Positions 13,700 through 20,816 of a DNA stretch of 25,211 bases are shown one piece after another. Source of the stretch: Candidatus Dadabacteria bacterium UBA2774 (lineage in GTDB: Bacteria > Desulfobacterota_D > UBA1144 > Nemesobacterales > UBA2774); the NCBI GenBank assembly GCA_002352485.1, contig DEIM01000121.1, forward strand, positions 6,012 through 31,222, in the 5' to 3' direction. The translations under genes were made by a program, and so were the position numbers. The notes beneath the pieces are model-generated. The model did no database searches. It saw nothing but the letters and a program-made list of their open reading frames with translations, and was not told the DNA's origin. The stretch's first letter is position 1; every line of letters begins with the position of its first letter.

Positions 13700-14115
13700 T
13701 CAGACTTGCAGCTCTGACCATAATACTTTTATTAGCATTTATCCCGATATACTCTGTGTTTTCGGAGAGTGCAGACAGCGCTCCTAAAGTAGTACCCACA
13801 TCTGAAGACGGCGTTCAGAGAATCGACATAGTAGTAGACAGCTACTCTTACAATCCGGGCCACATAGTAGTAACCGTAGACAAACCCGTTGAATTAAACC
13901 TTAGGAGCGTGACCTCCGTAGTGCCTCATAGCTTTGTAATTGACGACCCAGAATCGGGAATCGAGATTAAGGAAACGGTACCCTCGGGAAAAGATTTAAT
14001 GGTCTCTTTCACGCCCGGGCAAACTGGTACGTTTAAATTCTACTGCAGTAAGTCCGGTATATTTGGATCACACCTGGATAAGGGGATGGAAGGAACTATC
14101 AAAGTCGTTGAGTAA
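13696..14115 (+). CDS. Exported type 1 copper cupredoxin
   Basis: Started at the ATG overlapping the upstream stop codon, the product is 139 residues. A longer in-frame reading from 13636 would lie inside the lipoprotein gene and lacks a signal peptide. Residues about 3-22 form a signal peptide or anchor. The rest is a single cupredoxin domain with the mononuclear copper ligand set H78 (V-P-H-S-F), C117 (F-Y-C), H126 (S-H-L) and M131 (G-M-E-G). Such proteins carry electrons or handle copper in the periplasm; with C-x8-H-x4-M it resembles plastocyanin/amicyanin-like and Cupredoxin_1 proteins. No redox partner or oxidase gene lies nearby, so the pathway is unknown. It ends 19 bases before a convergent gene. 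Confidence 0.85.
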   Translation: MIRLAALTIILLLAFIPIYSVFSESADSAPKVVPTSEDGVQRIDIVVDSYSYNPGHIVVTVDKPVELNLRSVTSVVPHSFVIDDPESGIEIKETVPSGKDLMVSFTPGQTGTFKFYCSKSGIFGSHLDKGMEGTIKVVE

Positions 14116-14134
14116 CACCCGCTATTACTAAATA

Positions 14135-15631
14135 TCAGAACCTTAGCTGTAAATCAAAATAAAAATTCGAGTCTGCAATGTCGCTTGTAGGTCCTGCAAC
14201 GGGGAACTGTACCGCAAAGCCCGGGCTGAACCTTTTGCCGAACCTTATACCGGGAGTGACAAAGATGTCAGTCTTGTCGTTTACGTCGTCAGTCGTAATC
14301 GTATACCCGTTGAACTCGACGAAAACCAAAGGAGAAATAAGTTCGATGGGCACGTTCACACCGGCCGCGGCCGAGTAATCGATCCTGAAATCAAAACTGT
14401 TTCCCTGGAAATTTTCGGCGTTAAAGATAAAATCCGTACCTACGCTCCCCTGTAGACTTACAGCATCTTTCCATATGCCTGCCGACAGATAAGGCGTTGC
14501 TGTCACAGCTTTGTAAATGTACGTGGGCAGGTCGCGTCTGTACGCAGTCACGGCTTCGAGCCTGCCCTGGGAATCTGTAAACGCCGTAGGGGGTACGAAC
14601 TCAAGCCCTGCGGTAACCGCATAGTTTTGCGCTCTGGCCAGCACCTGCTTTACGCCGATAGTTATATTGGAAAATTCATAACCGTTACGGGCGCCTTCTA
14701 CGTTGTTAACACCTCCGTAAGGGGCGTCGATGTAGACACCCGTGTTTCCGCTTTCGGTCGGAAATTCGAGCCTGATAGAATAAAAGAAAAGCTGGTCGCC
14801 GAAGCTCTGCTTAAGGGCCACTACCTCAAGATCAGCCATTACACGCCCGAGCGGAAGAGGTCCCTCGAAATAGAGCGGGTACCCGAGCGAAAGCGCTTCC
14901 GCCTTAGAGTTACCTATCGTTATCGGCCCCCTGAACTCAAATGTGCCCGAAGCAGGGTTTAAGATACCAATGTTCCTGTCCCTTACAAAGAACCTCATTG
15001 GGTTGGTTATGTACGCCCCGACAGTGGCCACCGTGTTATCCTGCTTATAAAGCCACTCAGAGGCGTACTCCATCGATATTCCAAGGGGAATACCAACGCC
15101 GGGGTTAATAATCAGATCGTGGAGAGAAGGCTGAACCGCGAGCCCCTCTATAGCGTATTCAAAGAGAGTGCTCTGAATTATCGAGCCCAGAGCGGAGGCC
15201 CACATACTATGTCCACGGGCTCTGTAGAACTGGTAAGAAAGCATCCCGAAGAATGGGTGAGCAATCCAATTTACAACAAAAGTATCGCCGTCGTCCCATT
15301 CGGGCTTTTCCGTTATGTTGTCCCACCATTTTGACCACGAGGTGTTGAAGATCTTAAGGCTCTTGTCACGGACCCAGTAGAGCCTACCAGCCCATTGCAC
15401 AGTATACCAAATACCCGTGTCAATCATATATTCCCTAAACCCGGCGGGTCTGTCCCCGGGATATGCAATTGCCGCAGCAGGCTCGGGATTATAGACGTAT
15501 TCCCCGTTCTTATATACGACTCCCTCTTCTTCTGTGGCAAAGAGGTCTACAGGCCTCTCCTGCGCAAAAGCCCCCGTATATAAATTGAGAGATAATAAAA
15601 TTAGAAAAAAGCCGGTGTATAAGCTTTTCAA
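14135..15631 (-). CDS. DUF3943-type outer-membrane protein (copy A)
   Basis: The 498-residue protein has a signal peptide (about residues 1-23, cut after A-F-A) and a DUF3943-like region (about 90-180) with W-W-D-N-I-T, D-D-G-D, N-W-I-A-H-P, R-A-R-G-H-S and S-T-L-F-E-Y-x-I-E-G-L. The C-terminal two thirds are beta strands alternating polar and aromatic residues, ending F-D-L-Q-L-R-F. A terminal Phe is the usual outer-membrane barrel signal, so it is probably a barrel of unknown cargo. The start is TTG at 15631, since an in-frame TAG stands just upstream and no ATG precedes the signal peptide; GGAGG lies 11 bases before it. It follows its paralogue (15763-17322) by 131 bases on the same strand. 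Confidence 0.8.
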   Translation of the reverse strand: MKSLYTGFFLILLSLNLYTGAFAQERPVDLFATEEEGVVYKNGEYVYNPEPAAAIAYPGDRPAGFREYMIDTGIWYTVQWAGRLYWVRDKSLKIFNTSWSKWWDNITEKPEWDDGDTFVVNWIAHPFFGMLSYQFYRARGHSMWASALGSIIQSTLFEYAIEGLAVQPSLHDLIINPGVGIPLGISMEYASEWLYKQDNTVATVGAYITNPMRFFVRDRNIGILNPASGTFEFRGPITIGNSKAEALSLGYPLYFEGPLPLGRVMADLEVVALKQSFGDQLFFYSIRLEFPTESGNTGVYIDAPYGGVNNVEGARNGYEFSNITIGVKQVLARAQNYAVTAGLEFVPPTAFTDSQGRLEAVTAYRRDLPTYIYKAVTATPYLSAGIWKDAVSLQGSVGTDFIFNAENFQGNSFDFRIDYSAAAGVNVPIELISPLVFVEFNGYTITTDDVNDKTDIFVTPGIRFGKRFSPGFAVQFPVAGPTSDIADSNFYFDLQLRF

Positions 15632-15762
15632 ACCCTATCCATCCTCCATACTCTCCTTTATGTACCCCTTATCCCCTTTTCACATTCTAACAAGTATTAT
15701 GGGAAAAAGAAAGAGAATTTTTTAATCGGGATAGAGTGGGATTAAGTGAGTCCTAAAAGGGG

Positions 15763-17322
15763 TTAGAATCTGACCTGAAAATCTATTATGAAACCTACTT
15801 TAGAGATTTCCTCGTCAGGGCCGTGCAGCGGCACCTGGACACCGAATCCCGGGTTAAACTTCCTACCAAACCGAACTCCACCTGTAAAAAATAAATCGGT
15901 TTTTTCAAAAGTATCGGCAGTGGGCTGAGTATAGCCATTGAATTCAGCGAAAAGAACAGGAGCGAGCACTATCGGGAAATTAGCCCCTACGGTAGCGGCA
16001 TAATTAAATCTGTACTCAAAATCGTTGCCTTCGAGCTTTGAAGCATTCAGGACGAACTGTGAGGCCGCCATAGTCTGAAAGCTGAATATTCCCTTCCATA
16101 CAGCTCCTGAGATATAGGGAGTAATCGTCCACGCGCTCTGAAGGTTTACAGGGAAGTTCCTTTTATACATAAGCAGAGTCTTCAGTCTGTCCAGATTGTC
16201 TTTGAATGCAGTGGGAAGGTATAAATCCATCCCCAAGGAGACTGCGGAGTTATGAGATTTCAGCATTACGTGCTTCCCGCCAATGAGCAAATTGGCAAAC
16301 TCGAAACCGTCCGAGAGCGGGTCGCCGTCAACTTCTATCTCGTTCACTCCCGATTGCGCTATCTGTACGTATAAGCCCCACAGCTCATTCGCAGAGGGGA
16401 CGTCTACCCTTACCGAGTAAAAAACAAACTCTCCACCGAGATCTTTATCCATGTTCACAATCTCGATATCCGCCATAAAGCGGCCTATCGGTAAAGGCGG
16501 CTCCATATAAAACGGGTATCCAAGTCTGAGCGCCTCGTTGGAATTGGCGTTAAACGTAAGAGGTCCGCTAATAGACATAAACTGCTTTGAAAGAGGGTTA
16601 TAGATTCCCACCTGTCTTCTGTCTACGAAGTTCCTCATGGGGTTGATTATATAACCGAGTATTTTTGCAGGGACGAAATCCGTATCCACGAGCCACTCCG
16701 AGGACTCTTCCAGCACGAATCCCGCAGGTACTCCGAGTAGTGGGGTGAATATGAGGTCTGATAGTGAAGGGGTCTCCACCAGTCCTTCGATCGTATACTC
16801 AAAGAGCGTACTCTGTACCACAGTCCCGAGGGCCGCCATCCAAAACGAATGCCCCATGGAGCGGTAGTACAGATAATCTACTGCGCCTACGATGGGGTGA
16901 GTGATAAGGTTCGTAAAGAATTCGTCGCCGTCGTCCCTTTCAGGCCACTGCGTAATATTGTCCCACCAGTCGGACAGAGAAGTGTTGAAGATCCTGCTGT
17001 TCTTATTCCTAACATAGAACATCCTCGCACCCCATTGGAAGGCGTAAGCAATCGCGGTGTCGCGCAGAAAATCTTTAGTCGTGAGGTCGTCGTACGTACC
17101 CGGCCACTTATAGACACCGTCTTCGTCAGCACCGTAATTCTCTACCCAGGGGTCACCGCGGAGCATGCTCCCGGCGGAAGCTCCCGCCCCGCCCAAGAGT
17201 ACGGGTGTGTCCCTCATGTCCTCATAGTAGAGGTCTTCCCCCTCAAACCCAGGTTGAGCTACAGCTTCGAGCGTAAGCCCGAATATAGCTATCATTATCA
17301 GATATCTAATCTTCACCCTCAC
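15763..17322 (-). CDS. DUF3943-type outer-membrane protein (copy B)
   Basis: The 519-residue protein is a paralogue of the next gene downstream. It shares I-F-N-T-S, W-W-D-N-I-T, D-D-G-D, the H-P, G-H-S-x-W and Q-S-T-L-F-E-Y-x-I-E-G-L motifs, N-P-M-R, R-F-M-A-D, and an ending of the same kind (D-F-Q-V-R-F). It has a signal peptide (about 1-22, cut after A-V-A), then a longer acidic N-terminal insert than copy A (about 23-70, including D-M-R-D-T-P-V-L and G-G-A-G-A-S-A-G-S). The first start is GTG at 17322 with a weak AAAGAGAAA upstream; a second GTG two codons later is an alternative. Export and barrel formation are inferred from the signal peptide and terminal Phe. No transport substrate is evident. 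Confidence 0.8.
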   Translation of the reverse strand: MRVKIRYLIMIAIFGLTLEAVAQPGFEGEDLYYEDMRDTPVLLGGAGASAGSMLRGDPWVENYGADEDGVYKWPGTYDDLTTKDFLRDTAIAYAFQWGARMFYVRNKNSRIFNTSLSDWWDNITQWPERDDGDEFFTNLITHPIVGAVDYLYYRSMGHSFWMAALGTVVQSTLFEYTIEGLVETPSLSDLIFTPLLGVPAGFVLEESSEWLVDTDFVPAKILGYIINPMRNFVDRRQVGIYNPLSKQFMSISGPLTFNANSNEALRLGYPFYMEPPLPIGRFMADIEIVNMDKDLGGEFVFYSVRVDVPSANELWGLYVQIAQSGVNEIEVDGDPLSDGFEFANLLIGGKHVMLKSHNSAVSLGMDLYLPTAFKDNLDRLKTLLMYKRNFPVNLQSAWTITPYISGAVWKGIFSFQTMAASQFVLNASKLEGNDFEYRFNYAATVGANFPIVLAPVLFAEFNGYTQPTADTFEKTDLFFTGGVRFGRKFNPGFGVQVPLHGPDEEISKVGFIIDFQVRF

Positions 17323-17458
17323 TTTCTCTTTCTTAACTTTCTCTCTCGAAGAAGGTTAATTCTCTATGATAAATAGGCCCACATAAGATACATGTAATGT
17401 AACGGTAATAAAAGGGGTTTTATTTGGTTTTATTCCTGCAGGTATCGCTGAACTGCTC

Positions 17459-18607
17459 TCACCTCTGTCCCCAACCGAGTAATTTTTTGGCCCTGCCCTC
17501 CCAGGTGTAGTTCTTGACATCCTCCTGAGCGCCCTTTGCGATAGCATCCGCAAATTGACCATCTCCCAGAACTTTCCGGATGCCCATGCCCAGAGATGTT
17601 ACGCTTCCAGGGTTTACGAGTAAGGAGTTGCGACCATCCTCCAGCACTTCGGTAACTGAGCGGATTGCGCTTGCGACTACGGGCTTAGCAGAGGCCATAT
17701 ATTCAAAGAGCTTGATCGGAGACGTGAAATCCTTTGCTTTTGTCCCGCCCTTTATGGTCATATCCTGGGTGTAGGGAAGTACCAGCGCGTCAGCCGAGGC
17801 AAGATATTTCGGCACGCTCCCGTGAGGCACAAATCCGGTCAGCATAACATTTTCGGCATTCCGACCCTCTGCCAGAGCGCGGACCCTCTGTACATCCTCA
17901 TCCAGGCCGCCCACTATGAGGAATAATATGTCCTTTAGCTCTCCTGCGCAGTCAATCAGTTGCTCGATCCCCCTGCCCTCATATATATTCCCCGAGTAGC
18001 ACACTATTTTACGCTCCTCGGGTAGTCCCAGCCCAGCCCTTGCCTCTTTAGTTCCGGGAAGTGACTCATAGTCCTCGAGATCCACCCCGTTATGCGCTAC
18101 CGTCAGCTTATCCGGCGGAAGGCCGAGCCCGAGGTAAATCTCGCCTAGCCCGGCTGAATTGGTAGAGAACCTGACTAGGTACTTGGAATCCTTAAATGAA
18201 TCGAATAGCCGGTACGCCCCTTTCACGAGGGGGTGATGGGCGTCGTATATTGTAGGAATTTTGAAAAATACAGTAGCCAGATACGCGTACACAATATTTC
18301 TCGTCACAACGAGATCAAAATCCCTTCTTCTAACTCTGGTTTTAAAAGAAGCCAGGACACCGTGAACGATGTTTCTCAGGCTGGAGTTACGGAAGTAAGG
18401 AAGTTTACTGATTTTAAAATTGTCGATGACGCCGTAGTAGGCTCGAATGTCGTCCTCATCGTGGTTTGAGGACAGCAGCAGTTCTGTGCTTACGCCGAGC
18501 CTGCCCATAGCCTCGCACATCTTCATCACGTGCACGGCGCTCGCGCCCTTTGAGAAAAGCTCGGGGCTGCCTACATAAATTACTCTCAGTGGCTTCTCTT
18601 TAGACAT
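17459..18607 (-). CDS. GT4-type (GT-B fold) glycosyltransferase
   Basis: The 382-residue protein has the two Rossmann-like halves of GT-B enzymes. The N-terminal acceptor half starts V-I-Y-V-G-S with a G-A-S-A-V-H-V loop (about 15-30). The C-terminal nucleotide-sugar half has V-A-H-N-G-V-D (about 190-196), Y-S-G-N-I-Y-E-G-R-G and I-V-G-G segments. The donor-binding stretch S-P-I-K-L-F-E-Y-M-A-S-A-K-P-V-V follows (about 310-325), with the E-x7-E type pattern of family 4. It would add a sugar from an activated nucleotide donor to a lipid, glycan or other acceptor; acceptor and sugar cannot be told. No polysaccharide cluster is visible. It lies upstream of the DUF3943 pair on the same strand with a 136-base gap. 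Confidence 0.85.
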   Translation of the reverse strand: MSKEKPLRVIYVGSPELFSKGASAVHVMKMCEAMGRLGVSTELLLSSNHDEDDIRAYYGVIDNFKISKLPYFRNSSLRNIVHGVLASFKTRVRRRDFDLVVTRNIVYAYLATVFFKIPTIYDAHHPLVKGAYRLFDSFKDSKYLVRFSTNSAGLGEIYLGLGLPPDKLTVAHNGVDLEDYESLPGTKEARAGLGLPEERKIVCYSGNIYEGRGIEQLIDCAGELKDILFLIVGGLDEDVQRVRALAEGRNAENVMLTGFVPHGSVPKYLASADALVLPYTQDMTIKGGTKAKDFTSPIKLFEYMASAKPVVASAIRSVTEVLEDGRNSLLVNPGSVTSLGMGIRKVLGDGQFADAIAKGAQEDVKNYTWEGRAKKLLGWGQR

Positions 18608-18735
18608 ATTTAACCATCCGGATTCCTCTTACCCTTTGAATCCTAACTCAACTTAAACCTATAGAATATTGAGCTAATTCAAAACAGCAACTGTACTTAA
18701 AGCAATAGCCCTAAATTCACCCGAAAGCAACAATG

Positions 18736-18765
18736 TTAGAAATAATAACGAGACTCATATATAAT
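18736..18765 (+). promoter_or_regulatory. Weak promoter candidate upstream of hisS
   Basis: In the 241-base gap between the divergent glycosyltransferase and hisS genes, a TATAAT (18760-18765) follows TTAGAA (18736-18741) after 18 bases. The -35 is poor (3 of 6), so this is a candidate only. The rest of the gap shows no tRNA, no strong hairpin and no T-box-like feature that I can support. Confidence 0.25.
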
Positions 18766-18848
18766 AAGCCCGTATTATCTTAAGACTCGGAGACAGAGAG
18801 CGTCCTTAAACATTTGCGACTAATAGTTTATAACTGCGGAATGAATAT

Positions 18849-20111
18849 ATGAAAATAAGATCAATAAAAGGGTTCCATGACATCCTGCCGGAGGATATCG
18901 GCAGATGGCACCACATTGAAGAGCATGCAAAGCGCTCGTGTGAGCTATACGGTTATTCTGAGATCAGGATTCCTGTTCTGGAATTTACAGAAGTGTTCGC
19001 GAGGAGCATAGGGGCAGCAACAGACATAGTCGAGAAGGAGATGTACACCTTCGCTGACCGAGACGGCTCTTCTCTTACGCTCCGCCCGGAAGGCACCGCT
19101 GGGGTGGTCAGGTCCTACGTGGAAAACTCGATGTACACCAAGTCCCCTCAGATAAAGCTCTACTACACCGGGATGATGTTCCGCCACGAGCGCCCGCAGA
19201 AGGGACGCTACAGAGGGTTCTATCAGATCGGGGCCGAGATCTTCGGCTCGGAAGCCCCAGAGTCTGACGCCGAGCTTATCGCCATGATTAGCGGGTTTTT
19301 TGACGGTATCGGTCTTAGCAAGAGCGTTACCCTTGAGCTGAGCTCCCTTGGCGACGGCGAGTGCAGACCTGCTTATAAAACTATGCTTATGGACTATTTT
19401 ATCGGGCATAAAGATGAGCTTTGCGAAGACTGTCAAAGGCGGCTCGACACAAACCCCTTGAGGATACTCGACTGCAAGCAAAAGGGATGCATCGAGATCT
19501 CAAAGAACGCGCCTAAGATGTTGGACAACCTTTGTGATGACTGCACACAGCATTTCACGCGCGTAAAAGAAAGCCTGGACAGTATTGGCATTCCCTATGA
19601 GATAAACCCCAAGATCGTACGGGGGCTCGATTACTACACGAGGACTGTGTTTGAATTTACTACAGATCAGCTTGGGGCGCAGAACGCGGTGGCAGCAGGC
19701 GGTAGGTACGACGGGCTGGTTAAGGAGCTTGGAGGCCCCGAGACCCCGGCAGTGGGTTTTGCAATGGGGATCGAGAGGATAGTGCTCCTTCATAAAGAGG
19801 TCATTCCCGAAGGCTTCGAGAAAAAAACGGATATATATATCGCCTATTTAGGAGAAGAGGCGCGCGATGCGGCCTTTAAGCTTGCTTATGAGATAAGAAG
19901 CTCCGGCGCTCGTGTGGAAGCTGACTACGGCGGTAAGAGCCTAAAGAGTCAGATGAAGCGCGCGGACAAATCAGGCGCCCGCTATACCGTAATTATCGGC
20001 GAAGAAGAGCTTAAATCGGGCATAGTGAAGCTAAGGGATATGGAAGAAAGCTCCGAGCATGAGGTAGGCATGGAAGAGCTAAAAAAACTCGCGTCTGAAT
20101 TGAAGTCCTGA
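18849..20111 (+). CDS. hisS: Histidyl-tRNA synthetase
   Basis: The 420-residue enzyme charges tRNA-His with histidine. It opens with I-R-S-I-K-G-F-H-D-I-L-P, the class II start. Motif 1 lies around P-V-L-E-F-T-E-V-F-A-R-S-I-G. Motif 2 is F-R-H-E-R-P-Q-K-G-R-Y-R-G-F-Y-Q (about 112-127), the histidine-specific segment is R-G-L-D-Y-Y-T (about 258-264), and motif 3 is G-F-A-M-G-I-E-R. The anticodon-binding domain fills about residues 325-420. Length is normal. Two C-x2-C pairs (L-C-E-D-C at about 180 and L-C-D-D-C at about 227) may bind zinc, as in some members of the family. The ribosome binding site is weak. It is a single-gene unit convergent with a small exported protein. Confidence 0.96.
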   Translation: MKIRSIKGFHDILPEDIGRWHHIEEHAKRSCELYGYSEIRIPVLEFTEVFARSIGAATDIVEKEMYTFADRDGSSLTLRPEGTAGVVRSYVENSMYTKSPQIKLYYTGMMFRHERPQKGRYRGFYQIGAEIFGSEAPESDAELIAMISGFFDGIGLSKSVTLELSSLGDGECRPAYKTMLMDYFIGHKDELCEDCQRRLDTNPLRILDCKQKGCIEISKNAPKMLDNLCDDCTQHFTRVKESLDSIGIPYEINPKIVRGLDYYTRTVFEFTTDQLGAQNAVAAGGRYDGLVKELGGPETPAVGFAMGIERIVLLHKEVIPEGFEKKTDIYIAYLGEEARDAAFKLAYEIRSSGARVEADYGGKSLKSQMKRADKSGARYTVIIGEEELKSGIVKLRDMEESSEHEVGMEELKKLASELKS

Positions 20112-20175
20112 TAATTTATCATTCCGGCCCCTGAGCCGAAATCTAATCATTTATCCTTTTAAATCCCTTTTGTAT

Positions 20176-20196
20176 TCTCCCTTTTTCTAAGGGAGA
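20176..20196. terminator. Hairpin between hisS and the convergent gene
   Basis: TCTCCCTT (20176-20183) pairs with AAGGGAGA (20189-20196) around a 5-base loop in the 108-base convergent gap. Neither side has a long T-run immediately after the stem; the minus-strand T-run comes before it. It may be a terminator or a transcript-stabilising hairpin. Confidence 0.35.
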
Positions 20197-20219
20197 GATA
20201 AAAAGGAAAAAATAAAAGC

Positions 20220-20768
20220 TTACCGCTTTTTCTTTTTACCCTGGTTACGGCGCTCTTCGGAGTTTACAGTCTTATAGTCCTCGATGAATAGATCCGTAAG
20301 CTGCGCTACGGTGCCGCCCACGCATTCCTTAAGCTTTACGGCAGAGCAGGTGAACAGTTTCCCGGTTGACCATGTGGCCGCGGCGGTATTGATGTTCTCC
20401 CCGAGCTTCTTTCCGAAAAGTACCACGGTCTGGTAAAGCTCCACGTCTACAAAAACTATATAATAGTCCTCGGTCTGTGATTTACTGCCTATGAATTTTA
20501 CGAGTAAATACGCGCCTCCGAATACGCTGAACCATTTCCTTTCTTCAAGGACCATAATGTCCGCGTCAGCGAGTTTCTGCTCGACCAGGGTCTTCAGATA
20601 ATCCGGCTTCAGGCCATCCTTTGCGGCATCTACGGATATTTCCTCGATGATAACAGCCACACCGGTTATGTCCACGAGCGTGTCGCGGTCTGAAGAGAGA
20701 GCGGGCAAGGCTCCTATGATGGAGAGAACGAATAGTAATAATACCGGGGTTACGATGAGGTAGCGCAT
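20220..20768 (-). CDS. Small exported protein, unknown
   Basis: The 182-residue product from the ATG at 20768 has a signal peptide (about residues 1-24, with P-V-L-L-L-F-V-L-S-I-I-G core and A-L-S cut region). The mature part is small and mixed alpha/beta. It alternates G-V-A-V-I-I-E-E-I, a helix L-K-T-L-V-E-Q-K-L, and a beta segment Y-Y-I-V-F-V-D-V-E-L-Y-Q-T-V. Two Cys (F-T-C-S and L-K-E-C-V-G-G) follow, then a C-terminal run G-K-K-K-K-R. The ordering recalls a widespread periplasmic family with a terminal F/L-x-x-D-Y motif, here L-F-I-E-D-Y, but I cannot name it. A GTG at 20786 would add six residues; neither start has a clear Shine-Dalgarno. It follows the TPR gene by 48 bases, so the two are probably one operon. 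Confidence 0.65.
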   Translation of the reverse strand: MRYLIVTPVLLLFVLSIIGALPALSSDRDTLVDITGVAVIIEEISVDAAKDGLKPDYLKTLVEQKLADADIMVLEERKWFSVFGGAYLLVKFIGSKSQTEDYYIVFVDVELYQTVVLFGKKLGENINTAAATWSTGKLFTCSAVKLKECVGGTVAQLTDLFIEDYKTVNSEERRNQGKKKKR

Positions 20769-20816
20769 GGAGCTATATTGTCGCACAGAAAGCTCATAAA
20801 GAAAAATTAAGGTCTT

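Noticed and set aside
15635..15649. Four-codon ATG-to-TAG mini-frame just before the TTG start of DUF3943 copy A as a regulatory upstream ORF
   Set aside because: It arises from the purine-rich Shine-Dalgarno region itself and is too short to tell from chance.
18733..18783. A 16-codon open frame upstream of hisS that could be a leader peptide
   Set aside because: It has no histidine codons, no Shine-Dalgarno and no attenuator-like hairpins after it.
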